From the NCBI RefSeq assembly GCF_036014215.1, contig NZ_CP107921.1, positions 2,956,001-3,020,000 of the forward strand: a stretch of DNA of 64,000 nucleotides. Direction: 5' to 3'. Both the position numbers and the translations under genes were made by a program. Numbering within the stretch: position 1 is the stretch's first letter; each line of letters begins with the position of its first letter. Positions 1 to 8,021 of this stretch are shown piece by piece. The notes under the pieces were generated by a model. It had not been told where the DNA came from. It saw only the letters and a list, made by a program, of their open reading frames with translations, and ran no database searches. This stretch comes from Streptomyces sp. NBC_00440. Its GTDB lineage: Bacteria > Actinomycetota > Actinomycetes > Streptomycetales > Streptomycetaceae.

Positions 1-1274
1 CCAGCACCACCAGCACCAGCCCCACCACGGAGCCTCCCCCCACCCCCCGTACCGCGGGCGGCGGAGCCCTCGCCCCGTACCGCCGACTGCTGGCCACCCC
101 CGACGCCCGCGCCTTCACTGCGGGCAATCTGCTCGCCCGGCTCCCCATGGGGATGTTCAGCGTCAGCGCCGTGATCATGATCGCCGGGTCGCGCGGCTCG
201 TACGGGCTCGCCGGGTCCGTCACCGCCACCGGTCTCGCCGCCACAGCGGTCGTCGGCCCGTGGACGGCGCGTCTGGTCGACCGTTACGGCCAGGCCAGGA
301 TCGCCGTACCCGCCACGCTGCTCGCGGCGCTCGGCTCGCTGGCCCTGCTGCTCTGCGTACGGTACGAGGCCCCCGACTGGACGCTGTTCGCCGCCTACGC
401 GGCCACCGCCACCACCCCCAACACCGGCGGGATGTCCCGGGCCCGCTGGTCGCATCTGCACCGCGGCGACCCGGACACCCTGCACACCGCCAACTCCTTC
501 GAACAGGCGGTGGACGAGCTCTGCTTCATGCTCGGCCCCATGGTGGCGGCGTTCCTCTGCTCGTCGCTCTTCCCGGAGGCGGGCACCCTGGTGGGAGCGG
601 TACTCCTGGTCACCGGCGTACTGATCTTCGCCGCCCAACGCGCCACGGAACCGCCCCCGGCACCCCGTACGACCGCGACGCGCTCACCGCTCCGCGCCCC
701 CGGATTCCCGTCCCTGATCGCGGTCTTCCTCGCGACCGGCGCGGTCTTCGGCGCGATGGAGGTGACCACGATCGCCTTCGCCGACGCGCAGGGCCACCGT
801 TCGGCGGCGGGCGCGGTCCTCGCACTCCAGGCAGCCGGCTCATGCATCGCGGGCCTGCTGTACGGATCGGCGCGCCCGGCACGCAACGTACGGCGGCGTC
901 TGCTCGGCTGCCTGGCCGCCATGACCGTACTGATGACGGGCCCGCTCATCGCGGCATCGGCGACCGGCTCGCTGCTCGCCCTGTCGGCCGCCCTGCTCCT
1001 GGCGGGCGCGGCCACCGCACCGACGATGGTCACCGGTATGGCGGTGGTGCAACGCAGCACCCCGCAGGGCCAGTTGAACGAAGGAATGACCCTGACCGTC
1101 ACGGCACTGCTGGGCGGCATAGCAACGGGCTCGGCAACGGCGGGCTGGGTAGTGGAACACCTGAGCCCCACCACCGGCTACACGGTCCCCACATCGGCGG
1201 CAGCCATCGCCCTGCTGCTGTGCGCGGCCACGCACCGGGGCGGGACCCGGACCGCGGAATCCGGGGGCGAGTAG
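1..1274 (+). CDS. MFS transporter, 5'-truncated by window edge
   Basis: The reading frame is open from base 3 and no ATG or GTG start occurs before the ATG at 147, so the gene begins upstream of the window. About 423 residues are visible. They form repeated hydrophobic segments rich in Ala, Gly and Leu with short Arg-containing loops; one loop (ARLVDRYGQAR) resembles the cytoplasmic loop 2-3 motif of major facilitator exporters. It ends in a charged tail (THRGGTRTAESGGE). A small-molecule efflux role is inferred from family; the substrate cannot be read from the sequence. An internal start at 147 would remove the first helices, so it is less likely. Confidence 0.85.
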   Translation, partial: STTSTSPTTEPPPTPRTAGGGALAPYRRLLATPDARAFTAGNLLARLPMGMFSVSAVIMIAGSRGSYGLAGSVTATGLAATAVVGPWTARLVDRYGQARIAVPATLLAALGSLALLLCVRYEAPDWTLFAAYAATATTPNTGGMSRARWSHLHRGDPDTLHTANSFEQAVDELCFMLGPMVAAFLCSSLFPEAGTLVGAVLLVTGVLIFAAQRATEPPPAPRTTATRSPLRAPGFPSLIAVFLATGAVFGAMEVTTIAFADAQGHRSAAGAVLALQAAGSCIAGLLYGSARPARNVRRRLLGCLAAMTVLMTGPLIAASATGSLLALSAALLLAGAATAPTMVTGMAVVQRSTPQGQLNEGMTLTVTALLGGIATGSATAGWVVEHLSPTTGYTVPTSAAAIALLLCAATHRGGTRTAESGGE

Positions 1275-1334
1275 CTGAAGAAGGCGACCCGGGCGCCGGG
1301 AACCGGCACTGACCTGCGCTGTCGGAACATGCCG

Positions 1335-1402
1335 GGCCTGTCGAGGCCTGTCGAGGTCGAGGCCTGTCGAGGTCGAGGCCTGTCGAGGTCGAGGCCTGTC
1401 GG
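1335..1402. repeat. 16-bp tandem repeat (about four units)
   Basis: The unit ggcctgtcgaggtcga occurs three times in full at 1345-1392. A truncated 10-base unit precedes it at 1335 and a partial unit follows at 1393. The array lies between the exporter stop and the start of the FAD monooxygenase, about 120 bases upstream of that start. Adjacent copies are identical, which suggests recent slippage. No coding role is evident. Confidence 0.85.
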
Positions 1403-1524
1403 CCATCTGTCAGGCGGCATCGAGGGCTGTCGGCCGGATGTCGGAAGCGTGTCGGTGGGGTCCGGCACTGTTCCAGAGACAGCCGGCCGGAGGTCACCGG
1501 GCGGCCCGATCCGAAGGAGCCACC

Positions 1525-2658
1525 ATGCGCACCCCCGTCACGATCATCGGCGCCGGACTTGGCGGCCTCACGCTGGCCCGCGTCCTGCACACCCACGACA
1601 TCCCGGTCGAGGTCTACGAGGCAGAGGCCTCGCCGGAGGCACGGGCGCAGGGCGGGATGCTCGACATCCACGACTACAACGGGCAGCTCGCCCTCGAAGC
1701 GGCCGGTCTGATGGAGGAGTTCCGCGCCATCGTCCTGGAGGGCCGCCAGGCGATACGTGCTCTGGGCCAGGACGGCGCCGTCCTGTTCGAGAAGGCCGAC
1801 GACGGCACGGGCGGCCGACCGGAAGCCCAGCGCGCGGACCTGCGGCGGATGCTGCTCGACGCGCTCCCGGAAGGCACCGTCCGGTGGGGCCGCAAGGTCA
1901 CCGGCGCGGGGAACCTCGGCGGCGGCCGCCACGAGGTGACCTTCGCCGACGGGAGCACCGTCACCACGAGTCTGCTGGTCGGCGCGGACGGCGCCTGGTC
2001 GCGGGTCCGCCCGCTGCTGTCGGAGTCGATGCCCGAGTACGCCGGCACGTCGTTCGTCGAGACCTACCTGTACGACGCCGACAGGCGGCACCCGGCCGTC
2101 GCGGAGGCGGTCGGCGGTGGCGCGATGTTCGCCCCCGCCCCGGGGAAGGTGATCCACGCCCACCGCGAACGCGGCGACACCCTGCACGCCTATGTGGAGC
2201 TGACCAGGCCGCTGGAGTGGTTCGACGGCATCGACTTCGCCGATCCGGCCGCGGCCGCCACCCGCGTCGCGGCGGAGTTCGACGGCTGGGCGCCCCAGCT
2301 CACCGCACTGATCACCGACACGGACACCCCGCCGGTCCTGCGCCCGCACTACGCCCTGCCCGACAGGCACCAGTGGGACCGGACGCCCGGAGTGACTCTG
2401 GTCGGCGACGCAGCCCACCTGCTGGCTCCCGACGGCGAAGGGGCCAACAGGGCCATGTACGACGGCGCCGAACTCGCCAAGGCACTCGCGGCCAACCCGG
2501 ACGACGTAGAGGCCGGCCTCGCCGAATACGAGCAGGCCATGTTCACCCGCATGAGCCAGGCCGACGAGGAGACGTCCCTGCACCTTGAGGAAATGTTCGG
2601 CGACGGCGTCGCTGAAAGCCTTCTCGCTCTGGACCCCGAACACCAGCAGGACCACTGA
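1525..2658 (+). CDS. FAD-dependent monooxygenase (TetX/PHBH-like)
   Basis: A 377-residue class A flavoprotein monooxygenase. The N-terminal Rossmann motif GAGLGG is at residues 9-14 and the acidic end of the second strand (VEVYEAE) follows near residue 34. The second FAD motif, GDAAHLLAPDGEGAN, lies near residues 294-308, with the GD pair contacting ribityl/pyrophosphate in this family. The overall pattern is nearest TetX-type hydroxylases, which inactivate or hydroxylate aromatic or polyketide substrates; the actual substrate is unknown. The ATG at 1525 is chosen because AAGGAG sits 7 bases upstream, whereas an in-frame ATG 87 bases earlier has no ribosome binding site and would place residues before the Rossmann strand. 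It stands alone, beside an exporter gene, so a detoxification pairing is possible but inferred. Confidence 0.88.
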   Translation: MRTPVTIIGAGLGGLTLARVLHTHDIPVEVYEAEASPEARAQGGMLDIHDYNGQLALEAAGLMEEFRAIVLEGRQAIRALGQDGAVLFEKADDGTGGRPEAQRADLRRMLLDALPEGTVRWGRKVTGAGNLGGGRHEVTFADGSTVTTSLLVGADGAWSRVRPLLSESMPEYAGTSFVETYLYDADRRHPAVAEAVGGGAMFAPAPGKVIHAHRERGDTLHAYVELTRPLEWFDGIDFADPAAAATRVAAEFDGWAPQLTALITDTDTPPVLRPHYALPDRHQWDRTPGVTLVGDAAHLLAPDGEGANRAMYDGAELAKALAANPDDVEAGLAEYEQAMFTRMSQADEETSLHLEEMFGDGVAESLLALDPEHQQDH

Positions 2659-2724
2659 GCAGACTCCGCCGTCGTACGTCCCCGGACTCGACTCGCAGGC
2701 AACAAGGCATCCAGACAGCAAAGT

Positions 2725-3750
2725 TCAGCAGTCACCCGAGGGCAGGAAGGCAAGCGCCTGCTGAAGATTGTGCTCGGCGATACCCATCATCGCGTCGCGG
2801 TCGGGGAAGTCTCCGTCCAGGAGCCGCAGAGGTCCGGCGACGAGTGACAGTCGCATCGCCAATGTGTAGAAGGCAAGCCGCTGTTCATCGAGACCCCGGC
2901 TGTCGAACCATCGGTAGTGCTCCCGGAATCGGATGCGCAGGAACGCGTGCTCCCATTCGACGTCGAAGAACATCAGGCCCTCGATGTCGATGAGGACGGG
3001 CTGCCCGAGCCGGTCCACGAGCACGTGGTCAGGTCCGAGTTCGCCATGGATGAGCCCGTACTCCGAGCGTGGACGCACGGCGGCGGCCAGCCCGCGAACC
3101 TCTTCCTCCAGGCGCCGGCGGACGCGTCCGATCCGGCTGTCGCGCGAGGCGGCCTCGGCGAGGTCGTCGAGCGCGCGGTCGAGGACGCCCTGCTCACACG
3201 ACCGGCCCCGGGAAACGCCGCCGCCGTCGATCAGGGCGACCTTGCCGAACCCCGGCCCTGTGTGCCGCCGCATCACGCCGAGCGTCTCGGCGAGCGCCGC
3301 CAAGGTCGCCTCCATACGCTGCGGTTCGCGGCGTAGGAGCGCCTCAAGGTTCTCACCTGGAACGTCCTCGACGACCGCGATGTCCGCCGGATAGTGGCTC
3401 CTGCTCCGATCCGCCAGAAGAATCCTGGGCGTGCGGATCCCGAGGGCGTCGAGACGCCTGTTGGCAGCCTGGAACAGATCGATGCCGGAGGCGTGCGAAA
3501 ACGGGTCCGTATGGTCGTCGGCAGTGTGGCCGTCGGCGTCACCGGGATCCGTGGTGGGCCAGAAGTTCTCGGCGTCGTCCCAGATATAGACGATCGCAGT
3601 GAAGTCGTCGTCGAAGGTGAGGCGGTACACGCCCTTCTTGCTGCCACCGCGGAGCCGTGCCACGCCGGCGAGGCGGCGTCCGTCCCCCAGAGCCGCGCGC
3701 GCGGCCCCTTCCAGGTGATCACGCGTGACCACCTTGCGTGTTACGTCCAC
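2725..3750 (-). CDS. Phosphotransferase-fold protein (APH/choline kinase family)
   Basis: A 341-residue protein of the aminoglycoside phosphotransferase/protein-kinase-like fold. The catalytic loop reads LIHGELGPDHVLV at residues 233-245 and the metal-binding segment LIDIEG follows at 253-258. In typical family members the loop is HGDxxxxN. Here the catalytic Asp is Glu and the Asn is His, so catalysis may be altered or the substrate unusual. The N-terminal lobe (residues 20-60) has a Gly-rich stretch (RGGSKKGVYRL). The gene is monocistronic and minus-oriented, between the monooxygenase and an IS-derived element. Antibiotic resistance should not be assumed. Confidence 0.75.
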   Translation of the reverse strand: MDVTRKVVTRDHLEGAARAALGDGRRLAGVARLRGGSKKGVYRLTFDDDFTAIVYIWDDAENFWPTTDPGDADGHTADDHTDPFSHASGIDLFQAANRRLDALGIRTPRILLADRSRSHYPADIAVVEDVPGENLEALLRREPQRMEATLAALAETLGVMRRHTGPGFGKVALIDGGGVSRGRSCEQGVLDRALDDLAEAASRDSRIGRVRRRLEEEVRGLAAAVRPRSEYGLIHGELGPDHVLVDRLGQPVLIDIEGLMFFDVEWEHAFLRIRFREHYRWFDSRGLDEQRLAFYTLAMRLSLVAGPLRLLDGDFPDRDAMMGIAEHNLQQALAFLPSGDC

Positions 3751-3835
3751 GACCTGCGTACCCCTCTCTTCGCCCGCACAGACCCACTCTGACAGCGTGC
3801 CCGGCTCGCCCGCGTGTTCTTGGAACCGGTCTCTG

Positions 3836-3850
3836 GATGATCGATTCCAA
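3836..3850 (+). repeat. Left terminal inverted repeat of IS-like element
   Basis: gatgatcgattccaa; the exact reverse complement is at 4752-4766. It lies 80 bases beyond the DinB-family stop codon. Confidence 0.8.
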
Positions 3851-3929
3851 GGGGTTTGGTGGTCATAGGCGGTCAGGGCTCGGATGACCGATTGGCCGGT
3901 GCGATCGCACCTGATTTACCGCACCCGCA

Positions 3930-4433
3930 TCACCGCCCGACCGAACCGTCGATCTGCTCGCGCAGGATGTCCGCGTGACCGGCGTGCCGGGCGGTCTCCT
4001 CGATCATGTGGACCAGCACCCAGCGCATCGACGGCGGCGCAGTCTCGCGCAGCGAGCGGGCACCGGGGCGGTCCAAGTCGGTGCAGGCGAGGGCGACCTC
4101 GTTGGCCCGGGCGACCGCCTCGCGATAGGCGTCTGCCACGTCGGATGCGGTGTCGTCGGCGGACACCGTACCCTCGTCCTCCCATTGCTCGCGGTCGGCG
4201 CCGGCGTAGGCCCAGACGAACCAGTTGAGCTCAACGGCCGTCAGGTGCTTGAGCAGTTGGAGCAGGCTGGTCCCGGAAGGGACGCCGGCCGTGCGGACCG
4301 CCGGCTCCGGGACACCGGCCGCCTTCACGAGCACGGACTCGCGCAGGTAGTCCAGGAAGGTCAGCAGGGTGGTCTTCTCGTCGACGTTCAGGCCGGGGGG
4401 CCGAAGATCGGTGCGGGGCTTCATAGTTGTCAT
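3930..4433 (-). CDS. DinB/DUF664 family protein
   Basis: A 167-residue protein with the four-helix pattern of the DinB/DUF664 family, members of which bind a divalent metal through three His residues and include thiol-dependent enzymes. Candidate ligands are His63 (LLKHLTAVELNWF) and His150/His153 near the C-terminus (EETARHAGHAD). The start is the ATG at 4433; the frame is open farther upstream, but that part encodes transposase sequence. The ATG lies directly after the transposase fragment, and no strong ribosome binding site is seen. Both this gene and the fragment lie between the 15-bp inverted repeats, so it is probably a passenger of the element. Confidence 0.8.
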   Translation of the reverse strand: MTTMKPRTDLRPPGLNVDEKTTLLTFLDYLRESVLVKAAGVPEPAVRTAGVPSGTSLLQLLKHLTAVELNWFVWAYAGADREQWEDEGTVSADDTASDVADAYREAVARANEVALACTDLDRPGARSLRETAPPSMRWVLVHMIEETARHAGHADILREQIDGSVGR

Positions 4434-4439
4434 GGCGGA

Positions 4440-4697
4440 ACCGTAGCTGCAGCCTCTTCTTGTAGCCGGGCTGCTTCGGCAGGTACGGGAACAGGTGTCG
4501 CAGATACGCTCGGGCATGCCGCGCCACCGAGCTTCGAAGGTGTAGCCGAGCATTGCCTGCATCATCGGCAGCGGCACCAATTCGGCATCGCTGAGCTGCG
4601 ACGCTATGCCGACCACCGGCCGCCACGGGGCGAGCTGCGGCGACCCCTTCAGCAAGTCGTCAGCCGTGGCGTAGAGCGCGGTCGCGAGGGAGTCCAT
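4440..4697 (-). pseudogene. IS982-family transposase, N-terminal fragment with frameshift
   Basis: The sequence begins MDSLATALYATADDLL and continues through LSDAELV and QAMLGYTFEARW, the typical N-terminus of actinobacterial IS982-type transposases. At about 4518-4521 the frame shifts: the expected continuation ARAYLRHLFPYLPKQPGY lies in another frame. Similarity ends about 75 bases later, and the DDE catalytic domain is missing. The start is 55 bases from the right inverted repeat, as expected for an authentic element end. The family call is from recognised sequence character and was not checked by search. Confidence 0.75.
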
Positions 4698-4751
4698 GTC
4701 TGGCGTCACAAACCTGGCTGTGGGCTCCCGCGTCTCACGCGCAGCCAACCA

Positions 4752-4766
4752 TTGGAATCGATCATC
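4752..4766 (-). repeat. Right terminal inverted repeat of IS-like element
   Basis: ttggaatcgatcatc, the exact reverse complement of 3836-3850. Its outermost base is the last base of the TAG stop codon of the neighbouring Uma2 gene. Confidence 0.8.
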
Positions 4767-5368
4767 TAGCGGGGGCCGTACCGGGAGAGCCCACCGGTAC
4801 CGAGATCTCCGCCGAGCTCTGCGGGCAGCGGTACCGGCTCGCCGTACAGACCATGGACGACCCCCTGGTACGTGTCCGCACGGGGCCGGGTGAACAGCGA
4901 CCACGTCCCCGTACGCGGATCGATCTGCAGCAACCGCGCGACACCTGCGGCGGCGTACCACGCGGTCTTCTCGTTGATGCCCTTGAGCCGTTCACTCGGG
5001 GAGACGACCTCCACCGCCAGCTCGACAGCGTCCGCGTCCAGCAGCCACTCGTCGGCGTCCTTGAACGCGCGCGGGCCGATGGTCAGATCCGGCGTCGCGT
5101 AGTCGTCGGGGTCATCGGCCATTGGAACAGACACATTCATCGGAACAGACACATTCTCGAACGCTTCATTCACGGCGGCCAGACCGGGCCTGATCGCGTC
5201 CCGAAGATCGATGACGATCCCCGCGCGCTTGCCGCTGGGGCTCGGGGGCATCACGAGAGTCCCCCCGATGATCTCGACTCGCATGCCTGTGGCCTGCTCG
5301 ATGCTCTCGGCGGCCTCACGCAGATGCCCCCGGCGAACGGGGATGGAGGGGTGGACCTGACCTGCCAA
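4766..5368 (-). CDS. Uma2-family endonuclease-like protein
   Basis: A 200-residue Uma2 protein, a PD-(D/E)xK-type fold very abundant in streptomycetes but of unknown role. Visible family features are a central ATPDLTIGP segment, carrying the Asp that usually opens the active site, then DAVELAVEVVSPSE with Glu/Val-rich strand and KTAWYAAAGVARLLQID. The start is taken as TTG at 5368 because AAGGAGG lies 7 bases upstream; the ATG 18 bases earlier overlaps that site. The stop codon abuts the right inverted repeat of the IS-like element, so the last residues may have been set by the insertion. Confidence 0.8.
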   Translation of the reverse strand: MAGQVHPSIPVRRGHLREAAESIEQATGMRVEIIGGTLVMPPSPSGKRAGIVIDLRDAIRPGLAAVNEAFENVSVPMNVSVPMADDPDDYATPDLTIGPRAFKDADEWLLDADAVELAVEVVSPSERLKGINEKTAWYAAAGVARLLQIDPRTGTWSLFTRPRADTYQGVVHGLYGEPVPLPAELGGDLGTGGLSRYGPR

Positions 5369-5424
5369 GGTGTCTCCTCCTTGCATGCGGAGCTCATGCG
5401 GTATTCCTCGCTTTAGGGCAGCCG

Positions 5425-6321
5425 TCAGGCCGCGGCACGAGTTGTCGCACGGGCTGCCGGACGGCAGTCGGCGCACAGCTCGGCCGGGTCATGGGTGCGG
5501 TGTGCGCGTTCGCAGCCGTCGCAGGTGTGGAGCGGGGCGAGGGTGTGCCGCGCGGGGCCGGCCGGAAGCGGTGGTGGGAGAAGCGTGGCGAGGCGGTGTT
5601 CCAGGAATCGGGCCGGGTGCCGGATGGGCTCGGGCTCGCGTGGCAGGTTCGCGGTAAGAGTGCGCGTGACCTGGGCGGGCGCGGCATCGCGGGCGAACCA
5701 GTCCTCAACGGCCGGGGCGAGGCGCTGGATGTCACGGGCGGAGAGAAGGAGCCTGGGGTCGGCAACCCGAAGCCGGGCCAGAAGATCGGCGGCGGGGCCG
5801 GTCGCGGGCGGCGGCGGAAGTGACGGCGGGGAGGGCGACGGCGGCCGGGGCTGTACGGGGGCCACGGGACGCCGCACCGAACCGGTGGGGGGCAGCGGAC
5901 GACCGGCCCGCGCGACGACCGACGGGGCAAGGTCCTGAGCCGGGTGCGGGTCCGGCTCAGATGCGCACCCCGGCTTGTCATAGGCGAAGGTACGAGTAGC
6001 CACCCGCCCACCACCCAACGGGACCCGTCGGCGCTCCAAGTAACCAGCAGCCTCAAGCTCGTTGAGCGCTCTACGGATGGTCGTCTCGCCCTCCGGGAAG
6101 CGCAAGGTCAGCGCCTTGGCGGTGACGGAGGCGCCATCGGGGAGCGACAGGATGTGCAGGGCAAGACCCATCGCGGTCGCGGAGAGACGCGGATGCTGGG
6201 CGAGGTGGTTGCCGATCACCGTGAACCGGTCGGTGTGACGGTGACGTACGTGGAGGACTCCGGCACGCGGAACGCCCTCGGGGAGCGCGGACATGCCAGC
6301 GCTAAACTGCGGATCAGCCAT
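5425..6321 (-). CDS. Winged-helix protein with C-terminal CxxC pairs
   Basis: A 298-residue protein. Residues about 40-110 form a winged helix-turn-helix (SATAMGLALHILSLPDGA, then TTIRRALNELEAAGYLERR) of the replication/transfer-regulator type common on actinobacterial mobile elements. A Pro-rich linker follows near residues 140-180, and the C-terminus has two CxxC pairs (CDGC and CADC) that could bind zinc. The ATG at 6321 is chosen by the start of conserved-looking sequence; AGGAAGAAAG lies upstream at a loose spacing. Function beyond DNA binding is not inferable. It runs in the same direction as the Uma2 gene, 56 bases upstream. Confidence 0.65.
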   Translation of the reverse strand: MADPQFSAGMSALPEGVPRAGVLHVRHRHTDRFTVIGNHLAQHPRLSATAMGLALHILSLPDGASVTAKALTLRFPEGETTIRRALNELEAAGYLERRRVPLGGGRVATRTFAYDKPGCASEPDPHPAQDLAPSVVARAGRPLPPTGSVRRPVAPVQPRPPSPSPPSLPPPPATGPAADLLARLRVADPRLLLSARDIQRLAPAVEDWFARDAAPAQVTRTLTANLPREPEPIRHPARFLEHRLATLLPPPLPAGPARHTLAPLHTCDGCERAHRTHDPAELCADCRPAARATTRAAA

Positions 6322-6652
6322 CGGGAAGCTCTTTCTTCCTGGGTGGTCAGGCCCTCGGCCAGGATTGCCGTCCTGTCGGGGGCCGTCTGTTTTCGGTTGT
6401 GGTGGTGAGTACGCGGTGGTGCGTACGAAATGCCACTGCTGCGGCCGACCGTACCGCACCGATCCGACAACCGACTGCGCCATCACCCGTACGTGTGACG
6501 GGGGCAGTTGGGCGGTTGGGTTGGGTAGTTGGTTCTCTCCGGTTGCTTTAAAGAGGAGCGCGCCCGACCGGGACGCGGAATCCCGGGCCCCGGCGCCGAC
6601 CTGCGTGAACGCGGGCTTACAGCAACGGACTTGGCTAGTCGCAACCTGCTAC
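6322..6652. other. Intergenic region with inverted repeat
   Basis: 331 bases without a supported gene, between the winged-helix gene and the DUF397 stop. It contains the palindromic arrangement gtacgc-6 bases-gcgtac at 6409-6426, about 90 bases upstream of the winged-helix start, a possible operator. A T/G-rich run (gggcggttgggttgggtagttgg) follows near 6508-6530. Confidence 0.4.
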
Positions 6653-6856
6653 TCAATCCCGACGTACGCCGTCTATGAACGCGGTCCAGGCAGCCCCCGG
6701 AAAGACCAACGAACGGCCGGTGGGGTTCTTGCTGTCCCGGACGGGGACAACACCCGATATGCCATCGGCGACCTCCAGGCAATCGCCGCCCTGGCCGTTG
6801 CTGTACGTGCTCTTGCGCCACCGGGCGTCGGCCAGGTCGATTCGTGCAGCGCGCAT
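6653..6856 (-). CDS. DUF397 domain protein
   Basis: A 67-residue DUF397 protein with the family hallmarks WRKSTYSNGQGGDCLEVA and VPVRDSKNPTGRSLVF. These small proteins pair with XRE-type regulators in Streptomyces, where such pairs influence development and antibiotic production and resemble toxin-antitoxin modules. The ATG overlaps the stop codon of the upstream XRE gene by one base (TGATG), which indicates translational coupling. Confidence 0.9.
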   Translation of the reverse strand: MRAARIDLADARWRKSTYSNGQGGDCLEVADGISGVVPVRDSKNPTGRSLVFPGAAWTAFIDGVRRD

Positions 6857-7680
6857 CAGCTGTACTCCTCCATCACTGAACGGATGACGACCAGGGACTC
6901 ATCCGGGGGCAGCGCCTTGGCCTGCAGCAGATCGTAGGCCAAGGCATATTCGGCCACCTCCTCCGGAGCCTCCAGCAGTTCCCCGGAGTGCGAACTCTCG
7001 GTGTAGGCCACATCCGGGCCGCGGTCAAAACTCAACAGGGTCAATGACCCACCCATGACCGGGTGTTCTCCCTGGCTGAAGGGAAGCACCTGAAGCACCA
7101 CGTGCGGCGTCCTGGCCATGTGGAGCAGGTGGGCCAACTGCTTACGCATGCCCGGTCGACCACCCACGGGACGGCGGATCACCGACTCATCCAGAATGCA
7201 CCACAGCAGAGGGGGAGCACCGCCCCCGAGGATGGCCTGCCGTTCCGTTCGAGCAGCGACCAGCCCCTCGATCTGGGCATCAGTGTCACGCGGCCGACTG
7301 ATACGCAACAGGGCACGCGCGTACGCCTCGGTCTGAAGCAGGCCCGGCACAGCATGCGCCATGTACTTGAGCATCTTGATCGCCTTGGCCTCGTAGGTCA
7401 CAAACGTCTGAACCCAGTCCGGGAAAGGAGTTCGTCTGGCGTGAATCCACAAGTCCACGAGATCGCCGTCCGCGCCCAGCAACGCGTCCAGCTTCCTGTT
7501 GACGTCCTCCGGCGGGGTTTCGTTACCCAGCTCGAACTGCGCGATCCGGCTGTGCGCGATGGGAATCCTGTCGCCGAGTTCCCGCTGCGTCCAACCGGCA
7601 CGCGTACGGAGCTTGCGCAGCTTTGTGCCGTACAACGCGGCGAGTGATGCGGACGGGTCGAGTTCCTTCGGCGCAGGCAC
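6856..7680 (-). CDS. XRE-family regulator with DUF5753 domain
   Basis: A 274-residue regulator. Residues about 20-72 are a Cro/CI-type helix-turn-helix (LRTRAGWTQRELGDRI then SRIAQFELGNETP). The rest is a DUF5753-type C-terminal domain (YEAKAIKMLKYMAHAVPGLLQTE; later LRISRPRD). The start is GTG at 7680, preceded by GGGAG at about five bases, which gives MPAPKELDPSAS; longer versions add an unconserved leader. It is co-transcribed with the DUF397 gene, and two small plus-strand genes diverge from it, a frequent streptomycete arrangement. The target promoters are not visible. Confidence 0.9.
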   Translation of the reverse strand: MPAPKELDPSASLAALYGTKLRKLRTRAGWTQRELGDRIPIAHSRIAQFELGNETPPEDVNRKLDALLGADGDLVDLWIHARRTPFPDWVQTFVTYEAKAIKMLKYMAHAVPGLLQTEAYARALLRISRPRDTDAQIEGLVAARTERQAILGGGAPPLLWCILDESVIRRPVGGRPGMRKQLAHLLHMARTPHVVLQVLPFSQGEHPVMGGSLTLLSFDRGPDVAYTESSHSGELLEAPEEVAEYALAYDLLQAKALPPDESLVVIRSVMEEYS

Positions 7681-7793
7681 AGTCGCTCCCGTTTTCGTTC
7701 CAGCGCTCCGAAAACCGCTACCCCTGGTGACCGAAGCTCTACACACCGATGCTTTGAGTGAAAGGTACAGGCAGAGGGAAAGGCACGACGGTC

Positions 7794-8021
7794 ATGGGAA
7801 CGGCGCATCACAGCAAGGCAGTTGCACAGCTACGCGACGCGGAGTCGGCCCGGGACGAACTGCGCGAAGCGCTGACGGCGGCGGACGTCCTCCTGCCATC
7901 GCTGGGGCTCGACCCGGTCTCGCTCGCCAGCGACTATCTGCCACCTCTCGTGGAACTCGGACGGTGCAACCCCGATGTGGCCCGGCGTCTGGCGGAAGTC
8001 CTGCGGCGGCGTGCCACATGA
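7794..8021 (+). CDS. Small conserved hypothetical protein divergent from XRE gene
   Basis: A 75-residue soluble protein, AQLRDAESARDELREAL followed by LPSLGLDPVSLASDYLPPLVELG and a C-terminal RRLAEVLRRRA. Similar small proteins accompany XRE-DUF397 pairs in streptomycetes. The ATG at 7794 has GAGGGAAAGG upstream; a GTG at 7758 is an alternative. Its stop overlaps the next ATG (ATGA), which indicates coupling. Function unknown. Confidence 0.7.
   Translation: MGTAHHSKAVAQLRDAESARDELREALTAADVLLPSLGLDPVSLASDYLPPLVELGRCNPDVARRLAEVLRRRAT

Larger units (their letters stand above)
3836..4766 (-). mobile_element. Degenerate IS982-type element carrying a DinB-family gene
   Basis: The segment is bounded by a perfect 15-bp inverted repeat, gatgatcgattccaa at 3836-3850 and its reverse complement at 4752-4766; similarity continues inward imperfectly (GGTTTGG versus GGTTGG). 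Just inside the right end lies the N-terminal fragment of an IS982-type transposase with a frameshift. The rest of the transposase is absent, and an intact DinB-family gene fills the space up to about 80 bases from the left end. The total, 931 bp, is close to the roughly 1 kb of complete IS982 elements. No target-site duplication is visible. Movement would require a transposase in trans. Confidence 0.7.

Noticed and set aside
4231..4626. A separate 131-residue gene overlapping the DinB-family gene
   Set aside because: Its N-terminal part is the frameshifted transposase remnant and the rest is antisense-like noise in the DinB gene's other frame.
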